DNA of 25,240 nt from Chloroflexota bacterium (GCA_016200765.1 JACQEC010000091.1:1-25240); one strand, 5' to 3'; shown: positions 14,375-22,246, numbered from the stretch's first letter. Notes: generated from the letters alone by a model not told the origin. Numbers and translations: made by a program.

Positions 14375-15747
14375 ATCGGCTCCTTCTCAACCGGCTGTCC
14401 GTTGCCGTTCCCGTTCGCCCGCTTCGCGGCAATCTCCAGCAACTCCTCGACCGTGTTCGGCTCGGTGCGCCCGCGCCGGTGCAGGTCTTGGTATCCCTCC
14501 GGTACGATGGTCAGCCGGTCGCCTGCCAGCAAACCGGAGACGCCGTCTTGCAGGCTCTTCTGCTCCTGCGCCGCGCGGCAGTCGGCGCATGTGCGCGCGT
14601 CGTGATTCTTGTAGTCCGTCGGCTGGTCATAGGCGGCCAGCACACCCTCAAAGTTGCGCACGACCACGCGCTCCGGCGATTGGCTGACAAGATAGTTGGG
14701 CATGACGGGCACCTTGCCGCCGCCGCCCGGCGCGTCAATCACGTAAGTTGGGATCGCGAAGCCGGTCGTGTGGCCGCGTAGCGCCTCCATGATCTCGATG
14801 CCCTTCGAGACCGATGTCCGGAAGTGCCCCGCCCCTTCCACCAGATCGCACTGGTAGAGGTAGTACGGGCGCACACGATTCTTCAGCAGGTCGTGGCTAA
14901 GTCGCTTGATGATGTTCGGGCAGTCGTTGACGCCCGCCAACAGCACCGACTGATTGCCGAGTGGGATGCCGGCGTCGGCCAGCTGCCCCAGTGCCCGGCC
15001 CAGTTCAGGCGTAATCTCCTTGTAATGGTTGATGTGAACGTTCATCCACAGCGGGTGATACTTCCGCAGTGTGTTGATCAACTCATCGTCAATCCGCATC
15101 GGCATAAACACCGGCACCCGACTGCCGATGCGGATGATCTCCACGTGCGGGATAGCGCGCAACTCGCCCAGCACCCAATCCAGCGTCTTCGGCGCCAGCG
15201 TCAACGGGTCGCCGCCGGAAATCAACACATCGCGGACGCTCGTCGTGCGCGCGATGTAGGCCACCATGTTTTCAAGCTGTTTGCGGTTGAAGTTCTCGTG
15301 GGGGTCGCCCACGATGCGACTGCGCGTGCAATAGCGACAGTAGGTGGCGCACTGCGTGGTGACCAGCATCAACACGCGGTCAGGATAGCGATGCACCAGA
15401 CCCGGCACCGGCGAGTGGCGATCCTCGCCGAGCGAGTCTTCCATCATGTAATCCGCTTGTTGCAGTTCCGCCGCAGTGGGAACAATCTGTCGCCGTATTG
15501 GACAGTTGGGATCATCGCGATCCATCAACGCCGCAAAGTACGGGGTGATATCGAGGCGAAAGCGGTCTTTGGCCGTCACACCGGCGATCTCATCAGGGGT
15601 CAGGTTGATCACTTGCCGGAGTTCCTCCAGCGTGTTGAGGCGATGTCTCATCTGCCAGCGCCAGTCATTCCATCGCTCGTCAGGCACATCCCGCCACGGT
15701 GAATGCCGCTTTGTAGCGCCTTCAGCCGGCTCAGGATCAACCTTCAT
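14356..15747 (-). CDS. kamA: Lysine 2,3-aminomutase (radical SAM, PLP-dependent)
   Basis: The 463-residue protein has the KamA radical-SAM cluster motif CATYCRYC (C133, C137, C140), the glycine-rich SGGDPL, and the PLP lysine K345 in DAPGGGGK. Residues D301 (CDLVEG) and D338 (VIDAPGG) match the two aspartates that bind the side-chain amine of lysine in lysine 2,3-aminomutase. Glutamate 2,3-aminomutases have Lys and Asn there (from literature). So it should convert L-lysine to beta-lysine. ATG 15747 is chosen for its AAGGAG site 7 nt upstream and family length. The frame stays open to ATG 15903 (52 more residues), but no ribosome site is seen there. It starts the operon with three ATP-grasp genes and a GNAT. 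Confidence 0.92.
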   Translation of the reverse strand: MKVDPEPAEGATKRHSPWRDVPDERWNDWRWQMRHRLNTLEELRQVINLTPDEIAGVTAKDRFRLDITPYFAALMDRDDPNCPIRRQIVPTAAELQQADYMMEDSLGEDRHSPVPGLVHRYPDRVLMLVTTQCATYCRYCTRSRIVGDPHENFNRKQLENMVAYIARTTSVRDVLISGGDPLTLAPKTLDWVLGELRAIPHVEIIRIGSRVPVFMPMRIDDELINTLRKYHPLWMNVHINHYKEITPELGRALGQLADAGIPLGNQSVLLAGVNDCPNIIKRLSHDLLKNRVRPYYLYQCDLVEGAGHFRTSVSKGIEIMEALRGHTTGFAIPTYVIDAPGGGGKVPVMPNYLVSQSPERVVVRNFEGVLAAYDQPTDYKNHDARTCADCRAAQEQKSLQDGVSGLLAGDRLTIVPEGYQDLHRRGRTEPNTVEELLEIAAKRANGNGNGQPVEKEPIWQRVS

Positions 15748-15845
15748 TCGCGCTCCTTGTCCAAAGATAAATACCGTCCAGTCCATCACCTTCGCCCTAA
15801 TTTCAAGGCTCGTCGCTTTGGCAAAGGCACCGGTCAGAACCCTAA

Positions 15846-15887
15846 TAAAAGAGGGAACCTGAGCCATTTGCGCCGCCGCCGGTTCCC
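15846..15887 (-). terminator. Terminator-like hairpin (attenuator candidate) in the kamA leader
   Basis: On the minus strand GGGAACC (15881-15887) pairs with GGTTCCC (15853-15859) around a 21-nt loop and is followed by TCTTTTATT. It lies between the kamA promoter and ATG 15747. A short upstream hairpin CCTGC / GCAGG sits before it. This arrangement suggests transcription attenuation, but no known aptamer is recognised. Confidence 0.5.
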
Positions 15888-15942
15888 TACGCTTCCTGCT
15901 CATCGTGGCAGGTAATAAGCACTTGTCACACTATCCGGTGAA

Positions 15943-15970
15943 AGTATAGCGCATAATCCGTCCATGTCAA
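15943..15970 (-). promoter_or_regulatory. Promoter of the kamA operon
   Basis: On the minus strand a perfect -35 TTGACA (15965-15970), a 16-nt spacer and -10 TATACT (15943-15948). The start site would be near 15936, giving a ~190-nt leader to kamA. The 15748-16068 stretch otherwise holds only the leader hairpin and the downstream terminator of the rubredoxin gene. Confidence 0.75.
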
Positions 15971-16004
15971 TACATTAGTACGCATGATTCGCATTTTTAA
16001 GAAA

Positions 16005-16039
16005 TGGAAAAGGGCGCGCTGCTCATCCACAGCGCGCCC
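16005..16039 (-). terminator. Intrinsic terminator of the mutY-rhodanese-rubredoxin unit
   Basis: Arms 16012-16021 and 16030-16039 form a perfect 10-bp GC-rich stem (CAGCGCGCCC type) with an 8-nt loop. On the minus strand it is followed by TTTTCCATTTC. It lies 30 nt past the rubredoxin stop and separates this unit from the kamA promoter. Confidence 0.8.
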
Positions 16040-16068
16040 CTTACCTTCGCACAATGCTAGTCCGCCGC

Positions 16069-16281
16069 CTAACCGTCCGGCGGGTCACCGGTTTGCTCGT
16101 TATCCGCTTCCTCCAAACTCAAGAGCAGATCGTACACCTCGTCATCCCATTCATCCGGTGCCTGGTCATCCAACGGATAAAACGCGAATCGCTCCTTAGG
16201 CGCGCCGCAATCCGGGCAGACGCGTGGCGCTTCCTGACCATCGTGAATGTGTCCACAGTTGGCGCACTCCCACTCTCCCAT
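16069..16281 (-). CDS. Rubredoxin-like zinc ribbon/iron protein
   Basis: The 70-residue protein has two Cys pairs, ECANCGHIHDG and VCPDCGAPKERF, as in rubredoxin or the C-terminal rubredoxin domain of rubrerythrin. The short gap between pairs (~13 residues) is typical of the rubrerythrin-type half. An acidic tail follows (DDQAPDEWDDEVYD). Such domains carry one iron for electron transfer in oxidative-stress or redox pathways. ATG 16281 has GAGGGGG upstream. It follows the rhodanese by 14 nt and precedes a strong terminator, so it is the last gene of the unit. A zinc-ribbon role cannot be ruled out. Confidence 0.8.
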   Translation of the reverse strand: MGEWECANCGHIHDGQEAPRVCPDCGAPKERFAFYPLDDQAPDEWDDEVYDLLLSLEEADNEQTGDPPDG

Positions 16282-16295
16282 CGTGCCCCCTCACC

Positions 16296-16724
16296 TCAAT
16301 AGAGTCGCTTCGAGCGGTCTATGCGCCGCGCCCACGCATCAATGCCGCCCGTCAGATTCCAGACGCGGGCGAATCCGTTCTGCATGAGGAACGCCGCCAC
16401 GTCATACGAGCGCGCGCCGTGATGACAATGCACGACGATCTCCGCTTGCTTATCGAATTCGCTCATCCGCTTGGGTATCTCGCGCATGGGTATATGGACG
16501 GCTTCATCCAGACGAACCAGTTGATACTCCCAGCCCTCGCGCACATCCACGATCAGCGGTTTTTCGCCGCGCTCCAGCCGCGCCTTGAGCGTCTCCACCG
16601 GCATCTCCTGCACCGGCGGCATCTCCATCTCCATCGGCTCCGGCTCCTCCGGCGGCGGCGTATAGGCTCTGGGCGGTTCCGCTTTCTTGTCGCCCTGTTT
16701 TTTGAAACGATCGAACAGTCCCAT
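16296..16724 (-). CDS. Single-domain rhodanese (sulfurtransferase)
   Basis: The 142-residue protein has a ~40-residue charged, Pro- and Met-rich N-terminal extension and one rhodanese domain. Typical strands are LIVDVREGWEYQLVRLDEAVHIPM, seen in two parts, and the active-site loop C100-HHGAR. The catalytic Cys is therefore present, supporting sulfur transfer from a persulfide. The end GGIDAWARRID is also family-like. ATG 16724 has a GGGGGAGGG site just upstream; the frame stays open far beyond this into mutY, but those residues are in the wrong frame of a real gene. It lies 20 nt after mutY and 14 nt before the rubredoxin gene. The sulfur acceptor is unknown. Confidence 0.9.
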   Translation of the reverse strand: MGLFDRFKKQGDKKAEPPRAYTPPPEEPEPMEMEMPPVQEMPVETLKARLERGEKPLIVDVREGWEYQLVRLDEAVHIPMREIPKRMSEFDKQAEIVVHCHHGARSYDVAAFLMQNGFARVWNLTGGIDAWARRIDRSKRLY

Positions 16725-16744
16725 CAACCCTCCCCCAATAGTGC

Positions 16745-17824
16745 TTAGCCCCTCTTCGCCGTCATGATCTTCTCGATAATCCGCTTGTTCGCCGCGGGCC
16801 ACGCGAACTTCCCCAACTCGCTCGGCCAGACCCAGCGCGCGCGCGCCGCTTCCAACGGCTTCGGCGTGCCGCGCACGTAGTCGCAGTTGAAGGCGTGGAT
16901 GGTCACGCGAAAATGGGTGTAAGCATGTTCGACGGTGGCGATCCGCTCGCGCACCCGCACCGTGACGCCGAGCTCCTCTCGGATTTCCCGCCTGCAGCAC
17001 GCCTCCAACGTCTCGCCGCGCTCCTGCTTGCCGCCCGCAAACTCCCACAGCCCGCCCAGCAGGTCGTCGGCTTTGCGCTGGGCAATCAGAATACGCCCGC
17101 GCTTCCAGATCACGCCCACCGCAATCGTGTGGTGCGGCACGACCTTCCTCGCCGCCTTCAACGGTAATCGCTCCTGTAAGCCCCGCTGGAAAGCCTGACA
17201 GTCGTCCTGCAAGGGGCAGAGCAAACAGCGCGGCTTGCGCGCCACACAGATGCCCGGGCCAAGGTCCATCAGCGCCTGATTGAAGTCTCCGGCTCGCCCC
17301 GCCGGCAGAACCGCCGCCGCGAGCCGCCAGAGCCGTTCCTGCGCGGCGGGCGTGCGCGGGTCCTCCTCCACCGCAAAGAGGCGGCACAACACGCGTCGTA
17401 TGTTGCCGTCAACCGCCGGCTCGTCCCGCCCAAAGGCGATGCTCGCCACCGCCCCGGCTGTGTAGCGGCCAATGCCGGAAATCTGCAACAACGCTGTCGC
17501 CTCATTCGGCAGCTGTCCGCCGAACTCCTCCACTACCCCCCGCGCCCCGCGGTGCAGGTTGCGCGCGCGCGCGTAATAGCCCAAACCCTCCCACATCTTC
17601 AGCACGTCGTCCAGTTTGGCCCCGGCCAGCGCCTCCACCGTCGGCCAGCGCGCAAGAAACCGCTCGTAATACGGGATGACTGTCTCGACCTGCGTCTGTT
17701 GGAGCATCGTCTCCGCCACCCAGATATGATACGGGTCGCTTGTGCGCCGCCACGGCAGGTCGCGCCGATGTTGCTTATACCAGCGCAGGAGGTTGTCGGC
17801 GATGGGGCTTATGGGCATTAGCAT
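16745..17824 (-). CDS. mutY: A/G-specific adenine glycosylase MutY
   Basis: The 359-residue protein removes adenine mispaired with 8-oxoguanine. It has the catalytic Glu (E38, AETMLQQTQV), the helix-hairpin-helix ISGIGRYTAGAV, D139 in VDGNIRR, and the iron-sulfur cluster C193-x6-C200-x2-C203-x5-C209. A C-terminal Nudix-like domain (~235-350) recognises oxidised guanine; a Nudix box (GGKQERGETLEACCRREI then REELG) is unusually intact for MutY. Normal MutY length is 350-370. The start ATG 17824 gives the usual N-terminus. It is followed within 20 nt by a rhodanese gene, so they are probably co-transcribed, and preceded by an AT-rich palindrome. Confidence 0.95.
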   Translation of the reverse strand: MLMPISPIADNLLRWYKQHRRDLPWRRTSDPYHIWVAETMLQQTQVETVIPYYERFLARWPTVEALAGAKLDDVLKMWEGLGYYARARNLHRGARGVVEEFGGQLPNEATALLQISGIGRYTAGAVASIAFGRDEPAVDGNIRRVLCRLFAVEEDPRTPAAQERLWRLAAAVLPAGRAGDFNQALMDLGPGICVARKPRCLLCPLQDDCQAFQRGLQERLPLKAARKVVPHHTIAVGVIWKRGRILIAQRKADDLLGGLWEFAGGKQERGETLEACCRREIREELGVTVRVRERIATVEHAYTHFRVTIHAFNCDYVRGTPKPLEAARARWVWPSELGKFAWPAANKRIIEKIMTAKRG

Positions 17825-17842
17825 GGTTCCGTCGCCGACGTC

Positions 17843-17900
17843 ATTTCAGATTTGAGATTTTAGATTGACAATCAAGAATCTAAAATCTGAAATCTAAAAT
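17843..17900. repeat. AT-rich 24-bp near-perfect inverted repeat
   Basis: Arms 17843-17866 and 17877-17900 are complementary with two mismatches and a 10-nt loop; the inner 12 bp are perfect (AGATTTTAGATT / AATCTAAAATCT). It is markedly AT-rich in a GC-rich neighbourhood. It fills the gap between the MoaD-like gene and mutY and may be a dispersed repeat or a transcript-end hairpin. Confidence 0.8.
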
Positions 17901-17904
17901 TAGC

Positions 17905-18180
17905 TCAGCCGCCCGAGACCGGCAGGAAGACGAAGATTTGGTCGCCATCGGCCAGCGGCGTCTGCCCGATCTGCGCCCAGTCAACCAGCGACTCGTTGCG
18001 AAACAGCGTATAGGGCAGATCATATTCGGCGCGCTGGACGGCCTCGCCGAAAGCGGGATAGCGGCGGCCCATCTCTGCGAAAAGGTCGGACACCGTGCGC
18101 GCGCTGTCCAGGCTCACCCGCACCACCTTTTGTCCGGTGGCCTTCCACAGCGGGTCGCCGAGTTTGACGGTGACCACCAT
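17905..18180 (-). CDS. MoaD/ThiS-family ubiquitin-like sulfur carrier
   Basis: The 91-residue protein has the beta-grasp pattern of MoaD/ThiS and ends with the diagnostic Gly-Gly (PVSGG), which is adenylated and thiocarboxylated in these carriers. PLADGDQIFVFLPVSGG matches the usual MoaD end. It may carry sulfur for molybdopterin or for another pathway, but no moaE, moeB or thiF is in the window. ATG 18180 lies one base after the stop of the upstream amidase gene, so the two are tightly coupled. A rhodanese gene four kilobases or fewer downstream could supply sulfur, but no direct link is shown. Confidence 0.85.
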   Translation of the reverse strand: MVVTVKLGDPLWKATGQKVVRVSLDSARTVSDLFAEMGRRYPAFGEAVQRAEYDLPYTLFRNESLVDWAQIGQTPLADGDQIFVFLPVSGG

Positions 18181-18181
18181 G

Positions 18182-20704
18182 CTAACTCGGTTTTTTCAGC
18201 CACTGACAGTTGCCGTAGTCGCCCCGCTTCACATAGGTGATGCCGCCTTCGTACACCTGCGCCACATACGTGCCATCGTCGAGCGTGAACTCGAATTCGT
18301 CAGTCTGCGGATAGCCAAGCTTCTCATTCTGCGCGAAGTTATAGAGCGCGCTTCCGACGTTGATGGGCATCCAGGCATGTTGGCGCGCCGCAATCTGCGC
18401 TGCCGCCGCAACCGGATCGGCCGGCGCGGGGCCGCCATCCGGCTTCGGCGTGGTCTTGACGTTGGCCCAATCGCCTATCTTCACATAGATCACCGCCTTC
18501 TGATACACCTGCGCGACGCACGGCTGGTTATTCACGGTAAAATCAAACTCATCGGTCTGCGGATAGCCGAGTTGATTGTGCAGCGCGAACTGGTAGAGCG
18601 CGCCGCCGGTGTAAATCGGCATCCACGTGCGCGCCTTGGCCTCGGCCAGCGCGGCCGTTTCGGCCTTGCGCGCGACGCTGACATGGCTGTCGTCGCCGCG
18701 CTTGGCGTACACGATGGTGGGCTTATAGACCTGACCCACGTATTTCTCGCCGCCAAAGATAAACTCAAATTCGTCGGTCTGCTGACAGCCGTAGCCTGCC
18801 GCCTGCGCGTATTGATAGAGCGCACTGCCGGTGGCAACCGTCATCCAGGTCATTTGTTTCGCCTGCGCATAGACCGCCGCGGCCACCGGCTCCACCGGCA
18901 GCGGACCCGATGGCGACGCCGGCAAAAACAGCACCGGCGCCGCGCCGTCAGCCTTCATATACGCGATGCCCTGTTCAAAGACCTGCGCCCGATACTTGAC
19001 GCCGCCAGCCATCACGTCAAATTGGGCGGTGAGCGCGCAACCCGCGTTCTGCTGTTGCGCGGCGGCATAGAGCGGAGCTGCAGCATCCTGCGGTATCCAT
19101 GTCAGCGCCTTCGCGGCGCTGTATGCGGCGATGCCGGCCGCATCTACCACACGATTAGCGTCGGCGGCAATGCGCTCGTACTCCACGTGCGGGCCGGGGC
19201 AGTTGGGGCGATCCAGCGGGTCAATTTCGTAATGCCCGATCAGCGTCCGATGCGGCACGTAGGTCACGTTGCACCGCGCGGCGATCCATTGCAAGAGCCG
19301 GTCGTTAGCCTCGTACATCGCCGGCGTCCAGTCGTCCTGCGGGAACCCCTCGTGCTCAATGCTCACCGTGTAATAATTCGGGTTGATGGGCGGCGTCAGG
19401 CCCACCCACGATGGGCTGACCGGTTTGTTGAACGGCGTCAGCCACTGGCCGTTCAGCCAGCGCAAGCCATTGGCAAAGGCCGTGTCGTTGATGGACACGT
19501 ACTGCTCGATGGCGCCGTTCTTGCCGATGCAGAAATGCGCCGACGAAGCGCCCGACGGGTTGTTGAACGTCGGAAAGACCGCCGTTAGCGGCCCGGCGGC
19601 AATGTGCAATACCACAGCCTTCACCATCTGCCCGTTGCGGCCCTGCGCGTAGTTCTCCGGCGTGATCGGCCGCTTGACGGCAAACGGGCACCACCCTTCT
19701 AGCGCGACCGGTGGTGGCGGTGGCTTCGGCCAGCGCACGCGATAATCTTTTGTCAGCGCGGCCTTCAGGTCATCTAACAACGCAGGCCGGGTGGACAGGA
19801 CCCAGCCGGGACTGCCTGCGTTTGCCCAGCGAAACAGGCATACCGCCTGTATCGGCTGGTTGCCGGCTACTGCGTTCCACGCATTGATCTCGGCATACGC
19901 GGCCTGTATCCAGCCGATGTTGCTGTCCTGCCAGTAATCCGGACCGGTAGGTTGTGTTTCGGTAATGAAGACCGGCAGCAAGCGCAGCGATGGCGGCACC
20001 ACACCCAGAAAGTCGCGATAGGCGCGAAAATTGAAATTGCGGTTGTTGAAGGGCGCGGCCATCTTGATGTCAGCCGCGATCAACTCGGCTTGAAAGCCGT
20101 GCGTGTACGTGTGCAGGGCCAGCGCATCGGGCGGCGCGCCGCGCTGGACGCACAAATTGAGCGTGTCCTGAAAATACCGCACCCAATCGCCGCTGGGATT
20201 GCTCGGATACTGCGTGTCGGTGTTCCACGGCGACGGTGGCGAAGGAATCAGCCAATCGTCCGCGTGGCCCGGCTGGCCCTTGATGGCGGCGCGGCACTTG
20301 GCGAAGCACTCGGCGTACAGGTCCGGCGTGATGACTTCGCCGCCAACGCCGCCGACGTTGCCGGGGCGCTCGTCGCGGCTGTTCGTCTCGTTGCCGATGA
20401 TCCAGATGCGCGCGCCATGTGACTGCGCCACAAAAGCCGCGCACTGTTGCGCGAATGCGTCATACTGCGCGCGCGGCGGGATGGTGCCTGCCGATTCATA
20501 GCCGTTGTTAAGCCGGACGATCACGCCGTAGCCGGAGTTGGCGAGCGCGGAAAAATCCCCTTGCGAATCTCCCGCCGAAAGCCCGACCGTGACGACAATC
20601 CAGCCCACCCTGCCGGCATCGTGAATGAGGGACTCGCCGCCCGTGTCGTGTAAGCCAAAAATGTTTGCGGGGTACTTCGTGGGGTCAACCGGTGTGAAAG
20701 CCAT
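18182..20704 (-). CDS. Multi-domain glycosidase-like / N-acetylmuramoyl-L-alanine amidase with four C-terminal repeats
   Basis: The 840-residue protein has three parts. Residues 1-325 resemble a TIM-barrel glycoside hydrolase (IWIIGNETN and LPVFITETQPTG are candidate acid/base and nucleophile sites). After a KPPPPP linker, about 345-515 is an Amidase_2 domain with zinc ligands H in VVLHIAAG, H in IGHYEIDP and C in RPNCPGP, and SSAHFCIGKNG between. Residues 531-840 hold four repeats of ~55 residues, starting near 531, 615, 689 and 773, with signature GSALY and QTDEFEF. From family knowledge, it should cut peptidoglycan stem peptides. No signal peptide is visible, so export or release is unclear. 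ATG 20704 has AAGGAG upstream. The repeats are not a family I recognise. Confidence 0.85.
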   Translation of the reverse strand: MAFTPVDPTKYPANIFGLHDTGGESLIHDAGRVGWIVVTVGLSAGDSQGDFSALANSGYGVIVRLNNGYESAGTIPPRAQYDAFAQQCAAFVAQSHGARIWIIGNETNSRDERPGNVGGVGGEVITPDLYAECFAKCRAAIKGQPGHADDWLIPSPPSPWNTDTQYPSNPSGDWVRYFQDTLNLCVQRGAPPDALALHTYTHGFQAELIAADIKMAAPFNNRNFNFRAYRDFLGVVPPSLRLLPVFITETQPTGPDYWQDSNIGWIQAAYAEINAWNAVAGNQPIQAVCLFRWANAGSPGWVLSTRPALLDDLKAALTKDYRVRWPKPPPPPVALEGWCPFAVKRPITPENYAQGRNGQMVKAVVLHIAAGPLTAVFPTFNNPSGASSAHFCIGKNGAIEQYVSINDTAFANGLRWLNGQWLTPFNKPVSPSWVGLTPPINPNYYTVSIEHEGFPQDDWTPAMYEANDRLLQWIAARCNVTYVPHRTLIGHYEIDPLDRPNCPGPHVEYERIAADANRVVDAAGIAAYSAAKALTWIPQDAAAPLYAAAQQQNAGCALTAQFDVMAGGVKYRAQVFEQGIAYMKADGAAPVLFLPASPSGPLPVEPVAAAVYAQAKQMTWMTVATGSALYQYAQAAGYGCQQTDEFEFIFGGEKYVGQVYKPTIVYAKRGDDSHVSVARKAETAALAEAKARTWMPIYTGGALYQFALHNQLGYPQTDEFDFTVNNQPCVAQVYQKAVIYVKIGDWANVKTTPKPDGGPAPADPVAAAAQIAARQHAWMPINVGSALYNFAQNEKLGYPQTDEFEFTLDDGTYVAQVYEGGITYVKRGDYGNCQWLKKPS

Positions 20705-20766
20705 GGCCGTCTCTCCTTGGGTCTCGCATGAGGATTGCGTTGTGAGGATTGTACCACACTTCAGAG

Positions 20767-20799
20767 AGAATAAAAGGGGGACAGCAGCGCCGCCCCCTT
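20767..20799 (-). terminator. Intrinsic terminator after glnA
   Basis: On the minus strand AAGGGGG (20793-20799) pairs with CCCCCTT (20774-20780) around a 12-nt loop, followed by TTATTCTCTC. It lies 100 nt past the glutamine synthetase stop and before the amidase gene, so the two are probably separate transcripts. Confidence 0.75.
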
Positions 20800-20839
20800 C
20801 TGTCGCACTGCCTATCTCGTTTGTGGTGTACGCCGCCGA

Positions 20840-20872
20840 CCCCTCGCCCCCGATCCAGTCGGGGGAGAGGGG
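20840..20872. repeat. Palindromic repeat joining both intergenic repeat families
   Basis: The 12-bp arms CCCCTCGCCCCC / GGGGGAGAGGGG (one mismatch) enclose the same CCCCCGATCCAGTCGGGGG core as at 22286 and 6877. The outer part and its GGGGTGAGGG tail resemble the 1297 and 5482 repeats. It lies just after the glnA stop codon. Confidence 0.8.
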
Positions 20873-20899
20873 CAGGGGTGAGGGATGACAAACCCTGCG

Positions 20900-22246
20900 C
20901 TACACCGTCTCCATATACTCCGCCAACTCCCACGGCGTCACTTGCAGGCGGTACGCCGCGCATTCGGCGCGCTTGGCGCGCACGAACGACGCATAGACCG
21001 TCTCCCCCAGCGCGCCGCGAACGACCTCATCCCGCTCCAACTCGCTCAGCGCCTCTTCCAGCGAAGTCGGCAGCACGCCGATGCCCCGCTCGCGCAGTTG
21101 CTCGTCGGTGAACTCGTAGGCGCTCTCCTCGATCGGATCGGGCGGCTTCAGCCCGCGCCGCACGCCATCCAGCCCCGCCGCCAGCATCACGGCAAACGCC
21201 AGATAAGGGTTACTGCTCGAATCGGGACAGCGCAGTTCCAGCCGCGTGGACTTCTCGCGCCCCGGCGAGTAGCGCGGGATGCGAATCAGCGCCGAGCGGT
21301 TGATCTGACCCCAGCACAGATAGACCGGCGCTTCGTAGCCCGGCACCAGCCGCTTGTAGCTATTGATCGTCGGGTTGATGACCGCCGCCAGCGCGCGCGC
21401 GTGCGCGATCTGGCCGGCGATGAAGCTGTACGCCATCGGCGATAGGTGATACGGGTCATTGGCGTCGTAGAAGACGTTGTTGCCCTGAGCGTCAAACAGG
21501 CTCTGATGCGTGTGCATGCCACTGCCGTTAATGCCCGCAATCGGTTTGGGCATGAACGTCGCGCTCAATCCCCGCAGAGCCGCGATAGCCTTGACGGTAT
21601 ACTTGAGCGTCACGATATTATCAGCGCTCGACAGCACGTCGGCGTAGCGGATGTTGATCTCGTGCTGGCCGACGGCCACCTCGTGATGCGCGCGCTCCAC
21701 CTCCATGCCCAGCAGGGCCAGCGCTTCCATGATCTCCTGCCGCACCTCGTTGGCGAGGTCGCGCGGCGAGAAATCCCAATAGCCGACCACGTCGTGCGGC
21801 ACGGGTTTGGTCTTGGCATCGCCGTTGCCCGCAAACAGGAAGAACTCGCATTCCGCGCTGACGTTATAGGTCAGCCCCATCGGCGCCAGCTGATCGGTGA
21901 CGCTCTTCAGCACGCGGCGCGGGTCGCCGTCGAAGACCTCGCCGCTGGGCCGGTACACGTCGCAAATCAGGCGCGCCACCCGCCGCCCTTCGCGCGTCCA
22001 CGGCAACAGTCGGTAGCTCGCCGGGTCCACCGTCAAGAACATGTCGCTTTCGTGTATCCGCGAGAACCCCTCAATCGAGGAGCCGTCGAACCAGATGCCC
22101 TTCTCCAGCACTTCGGGCAGTCCGCGGGCCGGGATCGTGACGTTCTTGATCGCGCCGACCACGTCGGTAAACTGCAGGCTGATGAACGACGCCTCGTCCT
22201 CAATCGCTTTATCCAGCACATCTTGTTGGGCTTGTGTCAACTTCAT
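20900..22246 (-). CDS. glnA: Glutamine synthetase, type I-alpha
   Basis: The 448-residue enzyme makes glutamine from glutamate, ammonia and ATP. Conserved blocks include IWFDGSSIEGFSRIHESDM, the metal-binding ECEFFLF, EVAVGQHEINIRY, the PKPIAGINGSGMHTHQSL loop, and NSYKRLVPGYEAP. The length and the Arg in GFSRIHESDM fit the GSI-alpha group, which is regulated by feedback rather than adenylylation. The usual adenylylation-site Tyr motif is absent. ATG 22246 has AAGGAG about 8 nt upstream; the open frame extends further but with unrelated residues. It follows glmS by 177 nt on the same strand and ends before an intrinsic terminator. GlmS consumes the glutamine it makes. Confidence 0.96.
   Translation of the reverse strand: MKLTQAQQDVLDKAIEDEASFISLQFTDVVGAIKNVTIPARGLPEVLEKGIWFDGSSIEGFSRIHESDMFLTVDPASYRLLPWTREGRRVARLICDVYRPSGEVFDGDPRRVLKSVTDQLAPMGLTYNVSAECEFFLFAGNGDAKTKPVPHDVVGYWDFSPRDLANEVRQEIMEALALLGMEVERAHHEVAVGQHEINIRYADVLSSADNIVTLKYTVKAIAALRGLSATFMPKPIAGINGSGMHTHQSLFDAQGNNVFYDANDPYHLSPMAYSFIAGQIAHARALAAVINPTINSYKRLVPGYEAPVYLCWGQINRSALIRIPRYSPGREKSTRLELRCPDSSSNPYLAFAVMLAAGLDGVRRGLKPPDPIEESAYEFTDEQLRERGIGVLPTSLEEALSELERDEVVRGALGETVYASFVRAKRAECAAYRLQVTPWELAEYMETV

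Noticed and set aside
15748..15903. 52-residue N-terminal extension of KamA
   Set aside because: ATG 15903 lacks a ribosome site and the region carries a terminator-like stem; kept only as an alternative.
16725..17387. Long N-terminal extension of the rhodanese
   Set aside because: It is the wrong frame of mutY; a strong ribosome site and ATG at 16724 give a normal protein.
18095..19588. Plus-strand 497-residue open frame
   Set aside because: Antisense shadow of the amidase gene, with Arg/His-rich composition and no domain.
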